Source of the DNA: Pseudomonadota bacterium
Lineage (GTDB): Bacteria; Pseudomonadota; Alphaproteobacteria; Rhizobiales; Rhizobiaceae
Direction of reading: 5' to 3'
Assembly: GCA_023419995.1 (NCBI GenBank)
Contig: JAEZXF010000097.1
Span: 1-6,023 of the forward strand
Length of the DNA: 6,023 bases
The notes under the pieces were generated by a model. It worked only from the letters and a program-made list of their open reading frames with translations. It ran no database searches and was not told the origin of the DNA. Every line of letters begins with the position of its first letter. Position 1 is the first letter of the stretch. Positions 1 through 6,023 of the stretch are shown here, in pieces. Position numbers and translations under genes: made by a program.

Positions 1-681
<681 letters not shown>

Positions 682-724
682 CGTGAATACCCTCTTCAAC
701 GTTCCTGTTGTCCGCGCTGGGCGG

Positions 725-1600
725 TCAGAGCGCTTCCGCGCCCGAAATGATTTCGATCAGTTCCTTGGTGATCTGCGCCTGGCGCTGACGGTTGTAGGTG
801 ATCGAAAGCTTGTTGATCATGTCGCCCGCGTTGCGGGTCGCATTGTCCATCGCCGTCATCTTGGCGCCCATCTCGCCGGCGGCGTTCTCGAGCAGCGCCC
901 GGAAGATCTGCACGGCGATGTTGCGCGGGATGAGATCCGACAGGATCTCGCCGGCCTCGGGCTCGTACTCGTAGACGGCGCCGCCATTGGCCTGCGCGCC
1001 GCCCTGCGGCGCCGACGCGGGAATGAGCTGCTGCGCCGTGGGAATCTGGCTGATCACCGACTTGAACTGCGAGTAGAACAGGGTGGCGACGTCGAAGCCG
1101 CCCTCGTTGAACAGCGCGATCACCTTCCTGGCGATGCCGTCCGCATGGCCGAAGCCGACCTGCTTGGCGTCGCGCAGCTCGACGCGATCGACGATCCGGT
1201 CCGCGAAGTCGCGGCGCAGGATGTCGTAGCCCTTCTTGCCGACGGTGACGATCTTCACCGTCTTGCCCTGGGCGATCAGCCGGCGGGCATGCTCGCGGGC
1301 CAGGCGCGCGATCTGCGTGTTGAAGCCGCCGCACAGGCCGCGCTCGGCCGTGGCGACGATCAGCAGGTGGACGTCGTCCTTGCCCGTTCCGGACATCAGC
1401 GGCGGAGCGTCCGCCGCCGAAACCGCCGAGCCGATGTTGGCCATCACCGCAGCCATGCGCTCCGAATAGGGGCGCGCGGCTTCCGCCGCCTCCTGGGCAC
1501 GGCGCAGCTTCGCCGCGGCGACCATCTGCATCGCCTTGGTGATCTTCTGCGTCGCCTTGACCGAGGCGATGCGGTTGCGAAGGTCTTTCAGTGAAGCCAT
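725..1600 (-). CDS. atpG: F1F0 ATP synthase subunit gamma
   Basis: Central rotor shaft of F1: its N- and C-terminal helices form an antiparallel coiled coil inside the alpha3beta3 ring and transmit rotation of the c-ring to the catalytic sites. The protein has 291 residues, a normal length. The N-terminus ([20 protein letters not shown], then [16 protein letters not shown]) is the classic gamma start helix. The C-terminal signature [14 protein letters not shown] spans residues 277-290 and fits the ATP synthase gamma pattern. The middle Rossmann-like region includes [10 protein letters not shown] near residues 85-94. The ATG at 1598-1600 is the family start; the Shine-Dalgarno before it is only moderate (TTAGGG, about 7 nt away). 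It sits 33 nt after atpA and 43 nt before atpD on the same strand, so it is co-transcribed with them. Confidence 0.97.
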   Translation of the reverse strand: MASLKDLRNRIASVKATQKITKAMQMVAAAKLRRAQEAAEAARPYSERMAAVMANIGSAVSAADAPPLMSGTGKDDVHLLIVATAERGLCGGFNTQIARLAREHARRLIAQGKTVKIVTVGKKGYDILRRDFADRIVDRVELRDAKQVGFGHADGIARKVIALFNEGGFDVATLFYSQFKSVISQIPTAQQLIPASAPQGGAQANGGAVYEYEPEAGEILSDLIPRNIAVQIFRALLENAAGEMGAKMTAMDNATRNAGDMINKLSITYNRQRQAQITKELIEIISGAEAL

Positions 1601-1633
1601 GCGGCTACCCTAACTTTCGTAATCCCGCCTGCC

Positions 1634-3160
1634 TCAGGCGAAGTTCTTGGCGAAGGCGTCGATCTTGGCCTTGAGCTTGGCGCGCAGGTCGTCCGACAGC
1701 GCCTTCTCCTTGCGGATGGCGTCGAGGATCTTGGCTTCCGAGCGCAGATGCGTGAGCAGGCCCTGCTCGAACTTCTGCACCTGGTTCAGCGCCAGGTTGT
1801 CGAGGTAGCCGTTGACGCCGGCGAAGATGACGGCGACCTGCTCCTCGGTCTTCAGCGGCGAGAACTGCGGCTGCTTGAGAAGCTCGGTCAGGCGCGCGCC
1901 GCGGTTGAGCAGGCGCTGGGTCGAGGCGTCGAGGTCCGAGCCGAACTGCGCGAACGCGGCCATCTCGCGATACTGGGCCAGCTCGCCCTTGATCGAGCCG
2001 GCGACCTGCTTCATCGCCTTGATCTGGGCCGACGAGCCGACGCGCGACACCGAGAGGCCGACGTTCACCGCCGGGCGGATGCCCTGGAAGAACAGGTTGG
2101 TCTCGAGGAAGATCTGGCCGTCGGTGATCGAGATCACGTTGGTCGGGATGTAGGCCGACACGTCGTTGGCCTGCGTCTCGATGACCGGCAGCGCCGTCAG
2201 CGAGCCGTTGCCGTTGTCGTCGTTGAGCTTCGCCGCGCGCTCCAGAAGGCGCGAGTGCAGGTAGAAGACGTCGCCCGGATAGGCCTCGCGGCCGGGCGGA
2301 CGGCGCAGCAGCAGCGACATCTGGCGGTAGGCCACGGCCTGCTTGCTGAGGTCGTCATAGGCGATGAGCGCATGCTTGCCGTTGTCGCGGAAGTACTCGC
2401 CCATGGCGCAGCCCGCGAACGGAGCGAGGAACTGCAGCGGGGCCGGATCGGACGCGGTGGCGGCGATGACGATCGAGTACTCGAGCGCGCCGCGCTCCTC
2501 GAGGACCTTGACGAACTGCGCCACGGTCGAGCGCTTCTGGCCGACGGCGACGTAGACGCAGTAGAGCTTCTGGCTCTCGTCGTCGCCCGCGTTGAGCGGC
2601 GTCTGGTTGAGGAAGGTGTCGAGGATGATCGCGGTCTTGCCGGTCTGGCGGTCGCCGATGACCAGCTCGCGCTGGCCGCGGCCGATCGGGATCAGCGCGT
2701 CGATCGCCTTGAGGCCGGTCGACATCGGCTCGTGCACCGACTTGCGCGGGATGATGCCCGGCGCCTTGACGTCGACGCGGCGACGCTCGGCCGCCTTGAT
2801 CGGGCCCTTGCCGTCGATCGGGTTGCCGAGCGCGTCGACGACGCGGCCGAGCAGGCCGGGGCCCACCGGAACGTCGACGATGGCGCCCGTGCGCTTGACG
2901 GTGTCGCCTTCCTTGATGTCACGGTCCGAGCCGAAGATCACGACGCCGACATTGTCGGCCTCGAGGTTCAGCGCCATGCCGCGGATACCGCCGGGGAACT
3001 CGACCATCTCGCCGGCCTGGACGTTGTCGAGGCCGTAGACGCGGGCGATGCCGTCGCCGACGGACAGAACCTGGCCGACCTCCGAGACTTCGGCTTCCTT
3101 GCCGAAATTCTTGATCTGATCCTTGAGAATTGCGGAAATTTCCGCAGCGCGGATATCCAT
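1634..3160 (-). CDS. atpA: F1F0 ATP synthase subunit alpha
   Basis: Regulatory, non-catalytic nucleotide-binding subunit of the F1 hexamer; it supplies the arginine finger to the catalytic site on beta. The protein has 508 residues, close to the usual length of about 510. It opens with [20 protein letters not shown], the delta-binding N-terminus, followed by the beta-barrel domain (to about residue 95). The Walker A loop GDRQTGKT is at 169-176 with Lys175 and Thr176; Asp269-Asp270 lie in LIAYDDLSK. The ATP synthase alpha/beta signature [10 protein letters not shown] is at 363-372, directly followed by the finger Arg373 (SRVGSSAQ). The helical C-terminal domain ends [12 protein letters not shown]. 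The ATG shares its A with the atpH stop codon, and a good Shine-Dalgarno (AAAGAGG) lies inside the end of atpH, so translation is probably coupled. All key residues are present; nothing is odd. Confidence 0.99.
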   Translation of the reverse strand: MDIRAAEISAILKDQIKNFGKEAEVSEVGQVLSVGDGIARVYGLDNVQAGEMVEFPGGIRGMALNLEADNVGVVIFGSDRDIKEGDTVKRTGAIVDVPVGPGLLGRVVDALGNPIDGKGPIKAAERRRVDVKAPGIIPRKSVHEPMSTGLKAIDALIPIGRGQRELVIGDRQTGKTAIILDTFLNQTPLNAGDDESQKLYCVYVAVGQKRSTVAQFVKVLEERGALEYSIVIAATASDPAPLQFLAPFAGCAMGEYFRDNGKHALIAYDDLSKQAVAYRQMSLLLRRPPGREAYPGDVFYLHSRLLERAAKLNDDNGNGSLTALPVIETQANDVSAYIPTNVISITDGQIFLETNLFFQGIRPAVNVGLSVSRVGSSAQIKAMKQVAGSIKGELAQYREMAAFAQFGSDLDASTQRLLNRGARLTELLKQPQFSPLKTEEQVAVIFAGVNGYLDNLALNQVQKFEQGLLTHLRSEAKILDAIRKEKALSDDLRAKLKAKIDAFAKNFA

Positions 3161-3174
3161 CAGCCGACCTCTTT
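3158..3174 (-). promoter_or_regulatory. atpH/atpA junction: TGATG overlap with internal Shine-Dalgarno
   Basis: On the minus strand the atpH stop TGA (3160-3162) and the atpA start ATG (3158-3160) share one A. The atpA Shine-Dalgarno AAAGAGG (3168-3174) lies within the last codons of atpH, 7 nt before the ATG. The arrangement is typical of termination-reinitiation coupling. Since alpha is needed in three copies per delta, the strong site may also allow extra independent initiation; that last point is inference. Confidence 0.8.
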
Positions 3175-3720
3175 CAGTGCGAGCTTGAGCGAAGCGAGTT
3201 TAGTCTTGAGCGACGTGTCGATCTGGCGCGAACCCATCCGCACCACGAGACCGCCGAGAAGCGAGGGATCCACCGTCAGGCTGAGCGCGACGTCCTTGCC
3301 GGCGACAGCCTTGAGAGCGGCCTTCAGTTCCGTCTGCTGCGCGGCGGTGAGCGCATGCGCGGAAACGACTTGCGCCTCGGCTTCGCCGCGGGCCTCGGCG
3401 GCAAGGCGGCGGAAGGCGCTGATGATGCCGGGGACGGCGAACAGGCGGCGGTTGCGGGCGACGACGCGCAGGAAGTTGCCGGTCAGCCCGCCGATCTTCG
3501 CCTTGTCGGCGACGGCCGAGATGGCCTTGAGCTGGTCCTCGGCCGAGAAGACGGGGCTCTCGATCAGGCGCTTCAGGTCGTCGGAGCCGGAAAGCAGCGC
3601 TTCGAAGCGGGCGAGGTCTTCCTCGACCCTGGCGACGGCCTTCGATTCGGCTGCAAGTTCGTAGAGCGAACGCGCATAGCGTTCAGCCACCGCGGAGATG
3701 ATCGAGCCAGACTGTGCCAC
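3160..3720 (-). CDS. atpH: F1F0 ATP synthase subunit delta (OSCP homologue)
   Basis: Stator subunit that sits on top of the F1 hexamer and ties the alpha N-termini to the peripheral b-subunit stalk, holding alpha3beta3 still while gamma turns. The 186 residues are a normal length. The N-terminal helical domain ([13 protein letters not shown] at 11-23) and the C-terminal signature [15 protein letters not shown] (150-164), followed by [11 protein letters not shown], are those of the OSCP/delta family. The start is GTG (3718-3720). It is preferred because the N-terminus then matches the MA-x-S-ISxVAxRYAxSL pattern of rhizobial delta subunits, and no ATG exists in the first 160 codons. The upstream purine run (GAGAGAAAAGA) is a weak, slightly distant Shine-Dalgarno. 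First gene of the F1 operon; its stop overlaps atpA by one base. Confidence 0.96.
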   Translation of the reverse strand: MAQSGSIISAVAERYARSLYELAAESKAVARVEEDLARFEALLSGSDDLKRLIESPVFSAEDQLKAISAVADKAKIGGLTGNFLRVVARNRRLFAVPGIISAFRRLAAEARGEAEAQVVSAHALTAAQQTELKAALKAVAGKDVALSLTVDPSLLGGLVVRMGSRQIDTSLKTKLASLKLALKEVG

Positions 3721-3825
3721 GGACCGTCTTTTCTCTCTGCCTGACAGGCCGCAAGATTTGGGGCTGGAGCTTTTGACTCTGGCTAAATCTTTGACCTTGT
3801 TGATTTTCCTCCAACCGGAAAGCTG

Positions 3826-3887
3826 GCTAGAGCCCGCCCTCGGCCAAAAGTCGATTGCCGTCTAGCACAGGCTTCCTCGACTCGCAA
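3826..3887 (-). promoter_or_regulatory. Candidate promoter region for the atpHAGD operon
   Basis: The 225 bp between the stop at 3946 and atpH (3721-3945) hold no gene I can support, and the operon needs a promoter here. Two weak sigma70-like pairs with 17-bp spacing can be seen on the minus strand: TTGCGA (3882-3887) with TAGACG (3859-3864), and TCGACT (3849-3854) with TCTAGC (3826-3831). Both score only modestly, and I cannot choose between them. Either would leave an untranslated leader of roughly 100 nt or more. That leader is noticeably richer in A and T than the surrounding coding sequence, especially 3765-3815. No intrinsic terminator for the upstream gene is evident, so readthrough from the membrane-protein genes is also possible. 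Confidence 0.27.
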
Positions 3888-3945
3888 CACGCGCCGGGCG
3901 GCGGAATCGCACTGTTTTGCGGGAGAGCGCGGAAGGGTCGGAGAA

Positions 3946-4341
3946 TCAGGCCACCAAACCGAGCGCGAAGGCGAGCGCCATGCCGCCGAGCGCCGCCTCG
4001 ATGACGAGACGCAGCCAGTTGTAGACGGTGTTGCCGCGGTCCGACAGCATGGAGACGAACCGGCCGAAAGCCGCCAGCGCCCAGCACAGGCCGAGGGCGA
4101 GATAGATCAGCGGCTGGGCGAACAGGATCGCCGACAGGCCGGCGCCGAGATAGAAGCCGCCGAGCGTCGCGCGTACCTCGCCGACCGCCTCCGGCCGCTC
4201 GGGCACGGGCTGCAGCCGGATGAGCCGGAGCACGGCGCGCGGCGCCAGAAGCATCGCCAGTCCGAACAGCGCGGTGACCGCCGCGCTCGACCAGGCCAGC
4301 CACTCGCCCTGGCTGATGGGCCACGGAAACGCCAGTTCCAC
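3946..4341 (-). CDS. Small four-helix membrane protein, DUF4345-like
   Basis: Predicted inner-membrane protein of 131 residues, function unknown. It starts MELAFPWPISQGEWLAW. Hydrophobic segments lie at about 15-33, 59-76, 77-96 and 106-129. The polar patches look conserved in character: PEAVGEVRATLGGFYLG at 50-66, GRFVSMLSDRGN at 93-104 and YNWLRLVIE at 107-115. An E-x-R-x-x-x-GG segment before a helix and a short size with four helices resemble the DUF4345 family. From memory, a rhizobial family that NCBI labels a phage infection protein (AGROH133_08824) may be the same; I cannot confirm either without a profile search. The frame is open far upstream, so the start was set by the Shine-Dalgarno: GTG at 4339-4341, 6 nt after AAGGGAGG. 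Another GTG one codon earlier (4344) is too close. It follows the methyltransferase gene by 95 nt on the same strand and precedes atpH by 225 nt. Confidence 0.78.
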   Translation of the reverse strand: MELAFPWPISQGEWLAWSSAAVTALFGLAMLLAPRAVLRLIRLQPVPERPEAVGEVRATLGGFYLGAGLSAILFAQPLIYLALGLCWALAAFGRFVSMLSDRGNTVYNWLRLVIEAALGGMALAFALGLVA

Positions 4342-4347
4342 CACACC

Positions 4348-4355
4348 CCTCCCTT
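4348..4355 (-). promoter_or_regulatory. Strong ribosome binding site deciding a GTG start
   Basis: AAGGGAGG on the minus strand, 6 nt before the GTG at 4339-4341. It is the best Shine-Dalgarno match in the window. It marks the start of the 131-residue membrane protein, whose reading frame otherwise continues open to about 4872 over the methyltransferase gene. Confidence 0.7.
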
Positions 4356-4385
4356 CGAATCGGTTGCGCAGGATAGCCGAAGGCA

Positions 4386-4403
4386 CGGCCGCTGTCGCGG
4401 CCG
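4386..4403. other. Perfect 7-bp GC hairpin between two membrane-protein genes
   Basis: CGGCCGC (4386-4392), loop TGTC, GCGGCCG (4397-4403). It lies in the 95-nt gap between the methyltransferase stop (4437) and the start of the next gene (4341). No run of T follows on either strand, so it is not a canonical intrinsic terminator. It could slow RNA decay or polymerase, or be chance in GC-rich DNA. Confidence 0.4.
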
Positions 4404-4436
4404 CACCGAAGCGGCCGGACACCGGGAGGCCGGCGG

Positions 4437-5042
4437 TCAGAACAGCGTGTAGAGCACGGGCAGGTGGCCGGTCTCCTGAAGGCGCTCGACCGTCTCGACG
4501 AGCGGGAAGGCGAGCAGGAACAGGAGCCCGTCGAGGAAGGTGCGCCTCAACGCCGCGGGCGAGAACGTGCCCTCCTCCGGCTCCCTGTAGCGGGAGGGGG
4601 CGGGCCAGAACATCGGCGTGCGGCTGGCATAGTCGTCGTAGCGCGCCCCGAACTGGCCGCGCAGGTAGTCCGCCTCCCGGGCGGCGGTGACGGAGAAGGC
4701 GAGCCAGGCCGCGAGCCCCAGCACGCCGGCGGCCACGAACGAGCCGAGCATCAGCCCGACGCCGGCGGCGCCGACCGTCGAGAAGAAGTAGAGCGGGTTG
4801 CGCGTTATCGAATAGGGACCGGCGGTGACCAGGTCGCGGTTCTTGCGCGCGCCGATATAGAGGATGCTCCACATCCGTCCGGCGACGCAGGCGAGCACTA
4901 GCCCGACGCCGGCGAGCTCGATCGCCTCGTGGGCCTCGCCGCCGACCGCCGGATGGGCGAGCAGCATCAGCGCGGCGAGGACGATGCCGCCCGCCTGGAG
5001 GATGCGGATCCGCATGCGCTGGTCGACCGGTCGAGACCGCAT
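4437..5042 (-). CDS. Membrane methyltransferase, ICMT/PEMT-like family
   Basis: Predicted integral inner-membrane, SAM-dependent methyltransferase of 201 residues, of the isoprenylcysteine carboxyl methyltransferase / phospholipid methyltransferase-like superfamily; the substrate is unknown. Hydrophobic segments are at about 14-31, 38-58, 84-104, 105-120 and 169-184. The cofactor-site motif GPYSITRNPLYF is at 75-86. The C-terminal family motif is also present: Glu123 in AREADYLRGQ, then FGARYDDYASRTP at 131-143. Bacteria rarely make prenylcysteine, so a lipid or small-molecule substrate is likelier; that is inference. The ATG at 5040-5042 is chosen because AAAGGG lies 6 nt upstream; the in-frame ATG nine codons later has no Shine-Dalgarno. 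The frame stays open further upstream only because the DNA is GC-rich. Same strand as the DUF4345-like gene 95 nt downstream, possibly co-transcribed; divergent from the gene at 5295. Confidence 0.88.
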   Translation of the reverse strand: MRSRPVDQRMRIRILQAGGIVLAALMLLAHPAVGGEAHEAIELAGVGLVLACVAGRMWSILYIGARKNRDLVTAGPYSITRNPLYFFSTVGAAGVGLMLGSFVAAGVLGLAAWLAFSVTAAREADYLRGQFGARYDDYASRTPMFWPAPSRYREPEEGTFSPAALRRTFLDGLLFLLAFPLVETVERLQETGHLPVLYTLF

Positions 5043-5173
5043 GTCCTGCCCTTTCACGGCTTGATGATGCCGGCTACGGCTCCGCCTGCTTTGCGGCGTT
5101 TTTGCGGACGGGAGACACGACGGCGGCAAGAGAAAACCAAAACGGGCAGGGTCATCCCCGAGCCTTCGCAGCA

Positions 5174-5240
5174 GGCGCCGCGGAGGCGCCGTCCACACGC
5201 CGCGGCCGCGCCGGGCTGCTTCTCCCTTTTGGGCGGCCGC
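5174..5240. repeat. Cluster of GC palindromes in the divergent intergenic region
   Basis: The 252 bp between the divergent genes (5043-5294) hold no gene I can support. They contain GGCGCC twice (5174-5179 and 5185-5190, able to form a 6-bp stem with a GCGGA loop), the 10-bp palindrome CGCGGCCGCG (5201-5210), and GCGGCCGC again at 5233-5240. The same GCGGCCGC octamer also occurs at 4397-4404. Such motifs are expected fairly often at this GC content, so regulatory meaning is uncertain. Confidence 0.4.
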
Positions 5241-5268
5241 GTTTGGCCCTATGGTCCCGGCACCGGGA
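5227..5268 (+). promoter_or_regulatory. Candidate promoter with overlapping dyad (possible operator)
   Basis: On the plus strand TTTTGG (5227-5232) and TATGGT (5250-5255) are spaced 17 bp and lie 40 bp before the TTG start at 5295. The -10 matches the sigma70 consensus at 4 of 6 positions; the -35 match is poor. TCCCGGCACCGGGA (5255-5268) is a perfect 6-bp dyad with a 2-bp centre, starting on the last base of the -10 box. That is where a repressor would cover the transcription start. No regulator gene lies in the window. Confidence 0.28.
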
Positions 5269-5294
5269 AGAGAGCGCAGGGCGGGGCATCGGGC

Positions 5295-5768
5295 TTGAAG
5301 ATCTATCACATACAGAGCCGAAGCCGCCGTTGCTTCCTGCTGATAGCGATCCTGCTGGCGGCCTATCTGCTCCTCGCCTCCTCGTTGATCGACAACCCGG
5401 ACATGCTGTTCTTCCTTGCGGTGTTCATCGCCTTCACCTGCGTCGGGCTGCAGAACGCCTGGGCTTCGGTCCACTCGGGCACGGTCGTGCTGGAATGGGA
5501 CGAAGGGACGCTGCGGGTGCTGCACCGGGACGTCCTCGTGGCAGCGCTCGACGGCGCCCGCTGGGTCTATGGCGAGCATTCCCACGCGGTGGTCGCCGGC
5601 ACGGCGAGGCTGAAGCGGTTCAACTATGGGCATGTGCGCAGCAACGGCCGCGAACTGACCGTAAGCGGCTTCTACGGCAGCGGCGTGGACGACCTGCCCG
5701 GGCGGATCGCCGGGCTCGGACCGCGGAAGCGGCGGCTGTGGCGAAGGGTCCTCCTGCCGAACCTCTAG
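5295..5768 (+). CDS. Hypothetical two-helix membrane protein with cytoplasmic C-terminal domain
   Basis: I do not recognise this gene. It encodes 157 residues if started at TTG (5295-5297). The N-terminus is basic (KIYHIQSRSRR), followed by hydrophobic segments at about 13-32 and 37-57 joined by a short loop (DNPD). That suggests a helical hairpin with both ends in the cytoplasm. Residues 60-140 look like a small beta-rich domain: alternating hydrophobic residues in GTVVLEWDEGTLRVL (62-76), ARLKRFNYGHVRSNGRELTV near 104-123, then a possible closing helix (DDLPGRIAGL, 132-141). The basic tail is PRKRRLWRR. This layout recalls membrane-anchored bacterial PH-like domain proteins, but only as a guess. 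No ATG or GTG fits the start of the hydrophobic region, and GGGG lies 8 nt before the TTG. It is the only plus-strand gene in the window, divergent from the methyltransferase gene and convergent with priA (57-nt gap). Confidence 0.7.
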   Translation: MKIYHIQSRSRRCFLLIAILLAAYLLLASSLIDNPDMLFFLAVFIAFTCVGLQNAWASVHSGTVVLEWDEGTLRVLHRDVLVAALDGARWVYGEHSHAVVAGTARLKRFNYGHVRSNGRELTVSGFYGSGVDDLPGRIAGLGPRKRRLWRRVLLPNL

Positions 5769-5825
5769 CCTCTCCCGCCGTCTTCCGCTGCCGGGCGGCC
5801 GTGCCGCATCCGGGAGATGTCCTCG
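5769..5825. other. Short convergent intergenic gap
   Basis: These 57 bp separate the 3' ends of the plus-strand membrane gene and priA. Transcripts from both must end here or overlap. I see only GC-rich sequence with imperfect short inverted repeats and no T-run, so no intrinsic terminator can be supported on either strand. Confidence 0.5.
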
Positions 5826-6023
5826 TCACACGAAGCTCTGCGGGTCGACGTCCACCTGCACGCGCACCGAGCCGCGCGGCGGCGGCCCGGCCCTGAGCAT
5901 CGCGCGCAGGAAGGCCTGCATGTCGGCGCGCCGGTCGCCGTGCACCAGCAGGCGGAAGCGGTGCCGGCCGGCGACGAGCGCCAGCGGCGCCTCGGCCGGG
6001 CCGAGCACCGAGATGTCGGAGGC
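5826..6023 (-). CDS. priA: Primosomal protein N' (PriA helicase), C-terminal end only
   Basis: PriA is the 3'-5' helicase that recognises stalled forks and D-loops and reloads the DnaB helicase through the primosome. Only the last 65 residues and the stop (5826-5828) are inside the window; the start and the helicase motifs lie beyond position 6023. The visible part reads ISVLGPAEAPLALVAGRHRF, RLLVHG and, at the very end, VRVQVDVDPQSFV. The GPxxAPLxxxxGRxRxRLLV segment and the terminal VDVDPxSF are hallmarks of the PriA C-terminal domain, here in the form I recall from rhizobia. priA upstream of the F1 ATP synthase genes also fits Hyphomicrobiales gene order. The partial frame is open to the window edge with no interruption. 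Confidence 0.88.
   Translation of the reverse strand, partial: ASDISVLGPAEAPLALVAGRHRFRLLVHGDRRADMQAFLRAMLRAGPPPRGSVRVQVDVDPQSFV

Noticed and set aside
1748..3664. Very long open frame on the plus strand (638 codons) opposite atpA and atpH
   Set aside because: It is antisense to two unmistakable genes. The translation is dominated by Arg, Asp, Leu, Ala and Val, as expected from the reverse complement of GC-biased codons, and has no recognisable motif.
3804..3812. GGAGGAAAA on the minus strand as the ribosome site of a leader peptide
   Set aside because: No ATG, GTG or TTG follows at a usable distance, so no small gene can be supported.
4386..4403. Hairpin as an intrinsic terminator after the methyltransferase gene
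   Set aside because: No T-run follows the stem on the minus strand.
4342..4872. Upstream extension of the DUF4345-like frame over the methyltransferase gene
   Set aside because: The extension is Arg/Pro/Gly-rich, overlaps a better supported gene in another frame, and the strong Shine-Dalgarno places the start at 4341.
5043..5633. Upstream extension of the methyltransferase frame to 5633
   Set aside because: The extra residues are low in hydrophobic pattern, cross the divergent region and run antisense to the plus-strand gene. A proper ribosome site lies at the ATG of 5042.
5295..5768. The small membrane genes as a new defence or mobile system
   Set aside because: There is no nuclease, ATPase, recombinase, toxin-antitoxin pattern, terminal repeat or tRNA site. 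Only one gene is of unknown type, and the flanks are ordinary housekeeping genes.
5102..5896. Second plus-strand frame over the unknown membrane gene, running into priA
   Set aside because: Composition is Arg/Gly/Ala/Pro-rich with no transmembrane or domain pattern. The other frame gives two clean helices and a plausible soluble domain.

Overview
The window looks like a GC-rich alphaproteobacterial chromosome, most probably Hyphomicrobiales (Rhizobiales). Three things point there. The F1 ATP synthase genes run atpH-atpA-atpG-atpD with no F0 genes attached. The beta subunit carries the long Ala/Lys/Pro N-terminal tail that I recall from Brucella and relatives. The end of priA lies just upstream of the ATP synthase operon, and its C-terminus is of rhizobial type. 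I cannot name a genus from the sequence.

Layout, read along the minus strand (from high to low coordinates): the last 65 codons of priA (5826-6023); a plus-strand gene of unknown function encoding a 157-residue, two-helix membrane protein (5295-5768), convergent with priA; a 252-bp divergent intergenic region with palindromic GC-rich motifs; a membrane methyltransferase of the isoprenylcysteine carboxyl methyltransferase (ICMT)/PEMT-like type (4437-5042); a 131-residue four-helix membrane protein resembling DUF4345 (3946-4341); a 225-bp intergenic region that probably holds the ATP synthase promoter and an AT-richer leader; then atpH (3160-3720), atpA (1634-3160), atpG (725-1600) and the first 227 codons of atpD (1-681), which runs off the window. 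The rest of atpD, and probably atpC, lie outside.

The four atp genes form one operon with short gaps (a 1-nt overlap, then 33 and 43 nt) and encode the delta, alpha, gamma and beta subunits of F1. Delta joins F1 to the stator, alpha3beta3 is the catalytic hexamer and gamma is the rotor shaft. The three small membrane-protein genes between priA and atpH have no visible mechanistic link to either neighbour and look like a lineage-specific insertion in an otherwise familiar neighbourhood.

I find no tRNA, rRNA, CRISPR array, insertion sequence or phage gene. I see no convincing new multi-gene system. The least explained parts are the plus-strand membrane gene with its TTG start and promoter-proximal dyad, and the basic low-complexity tail on the beta subunit.
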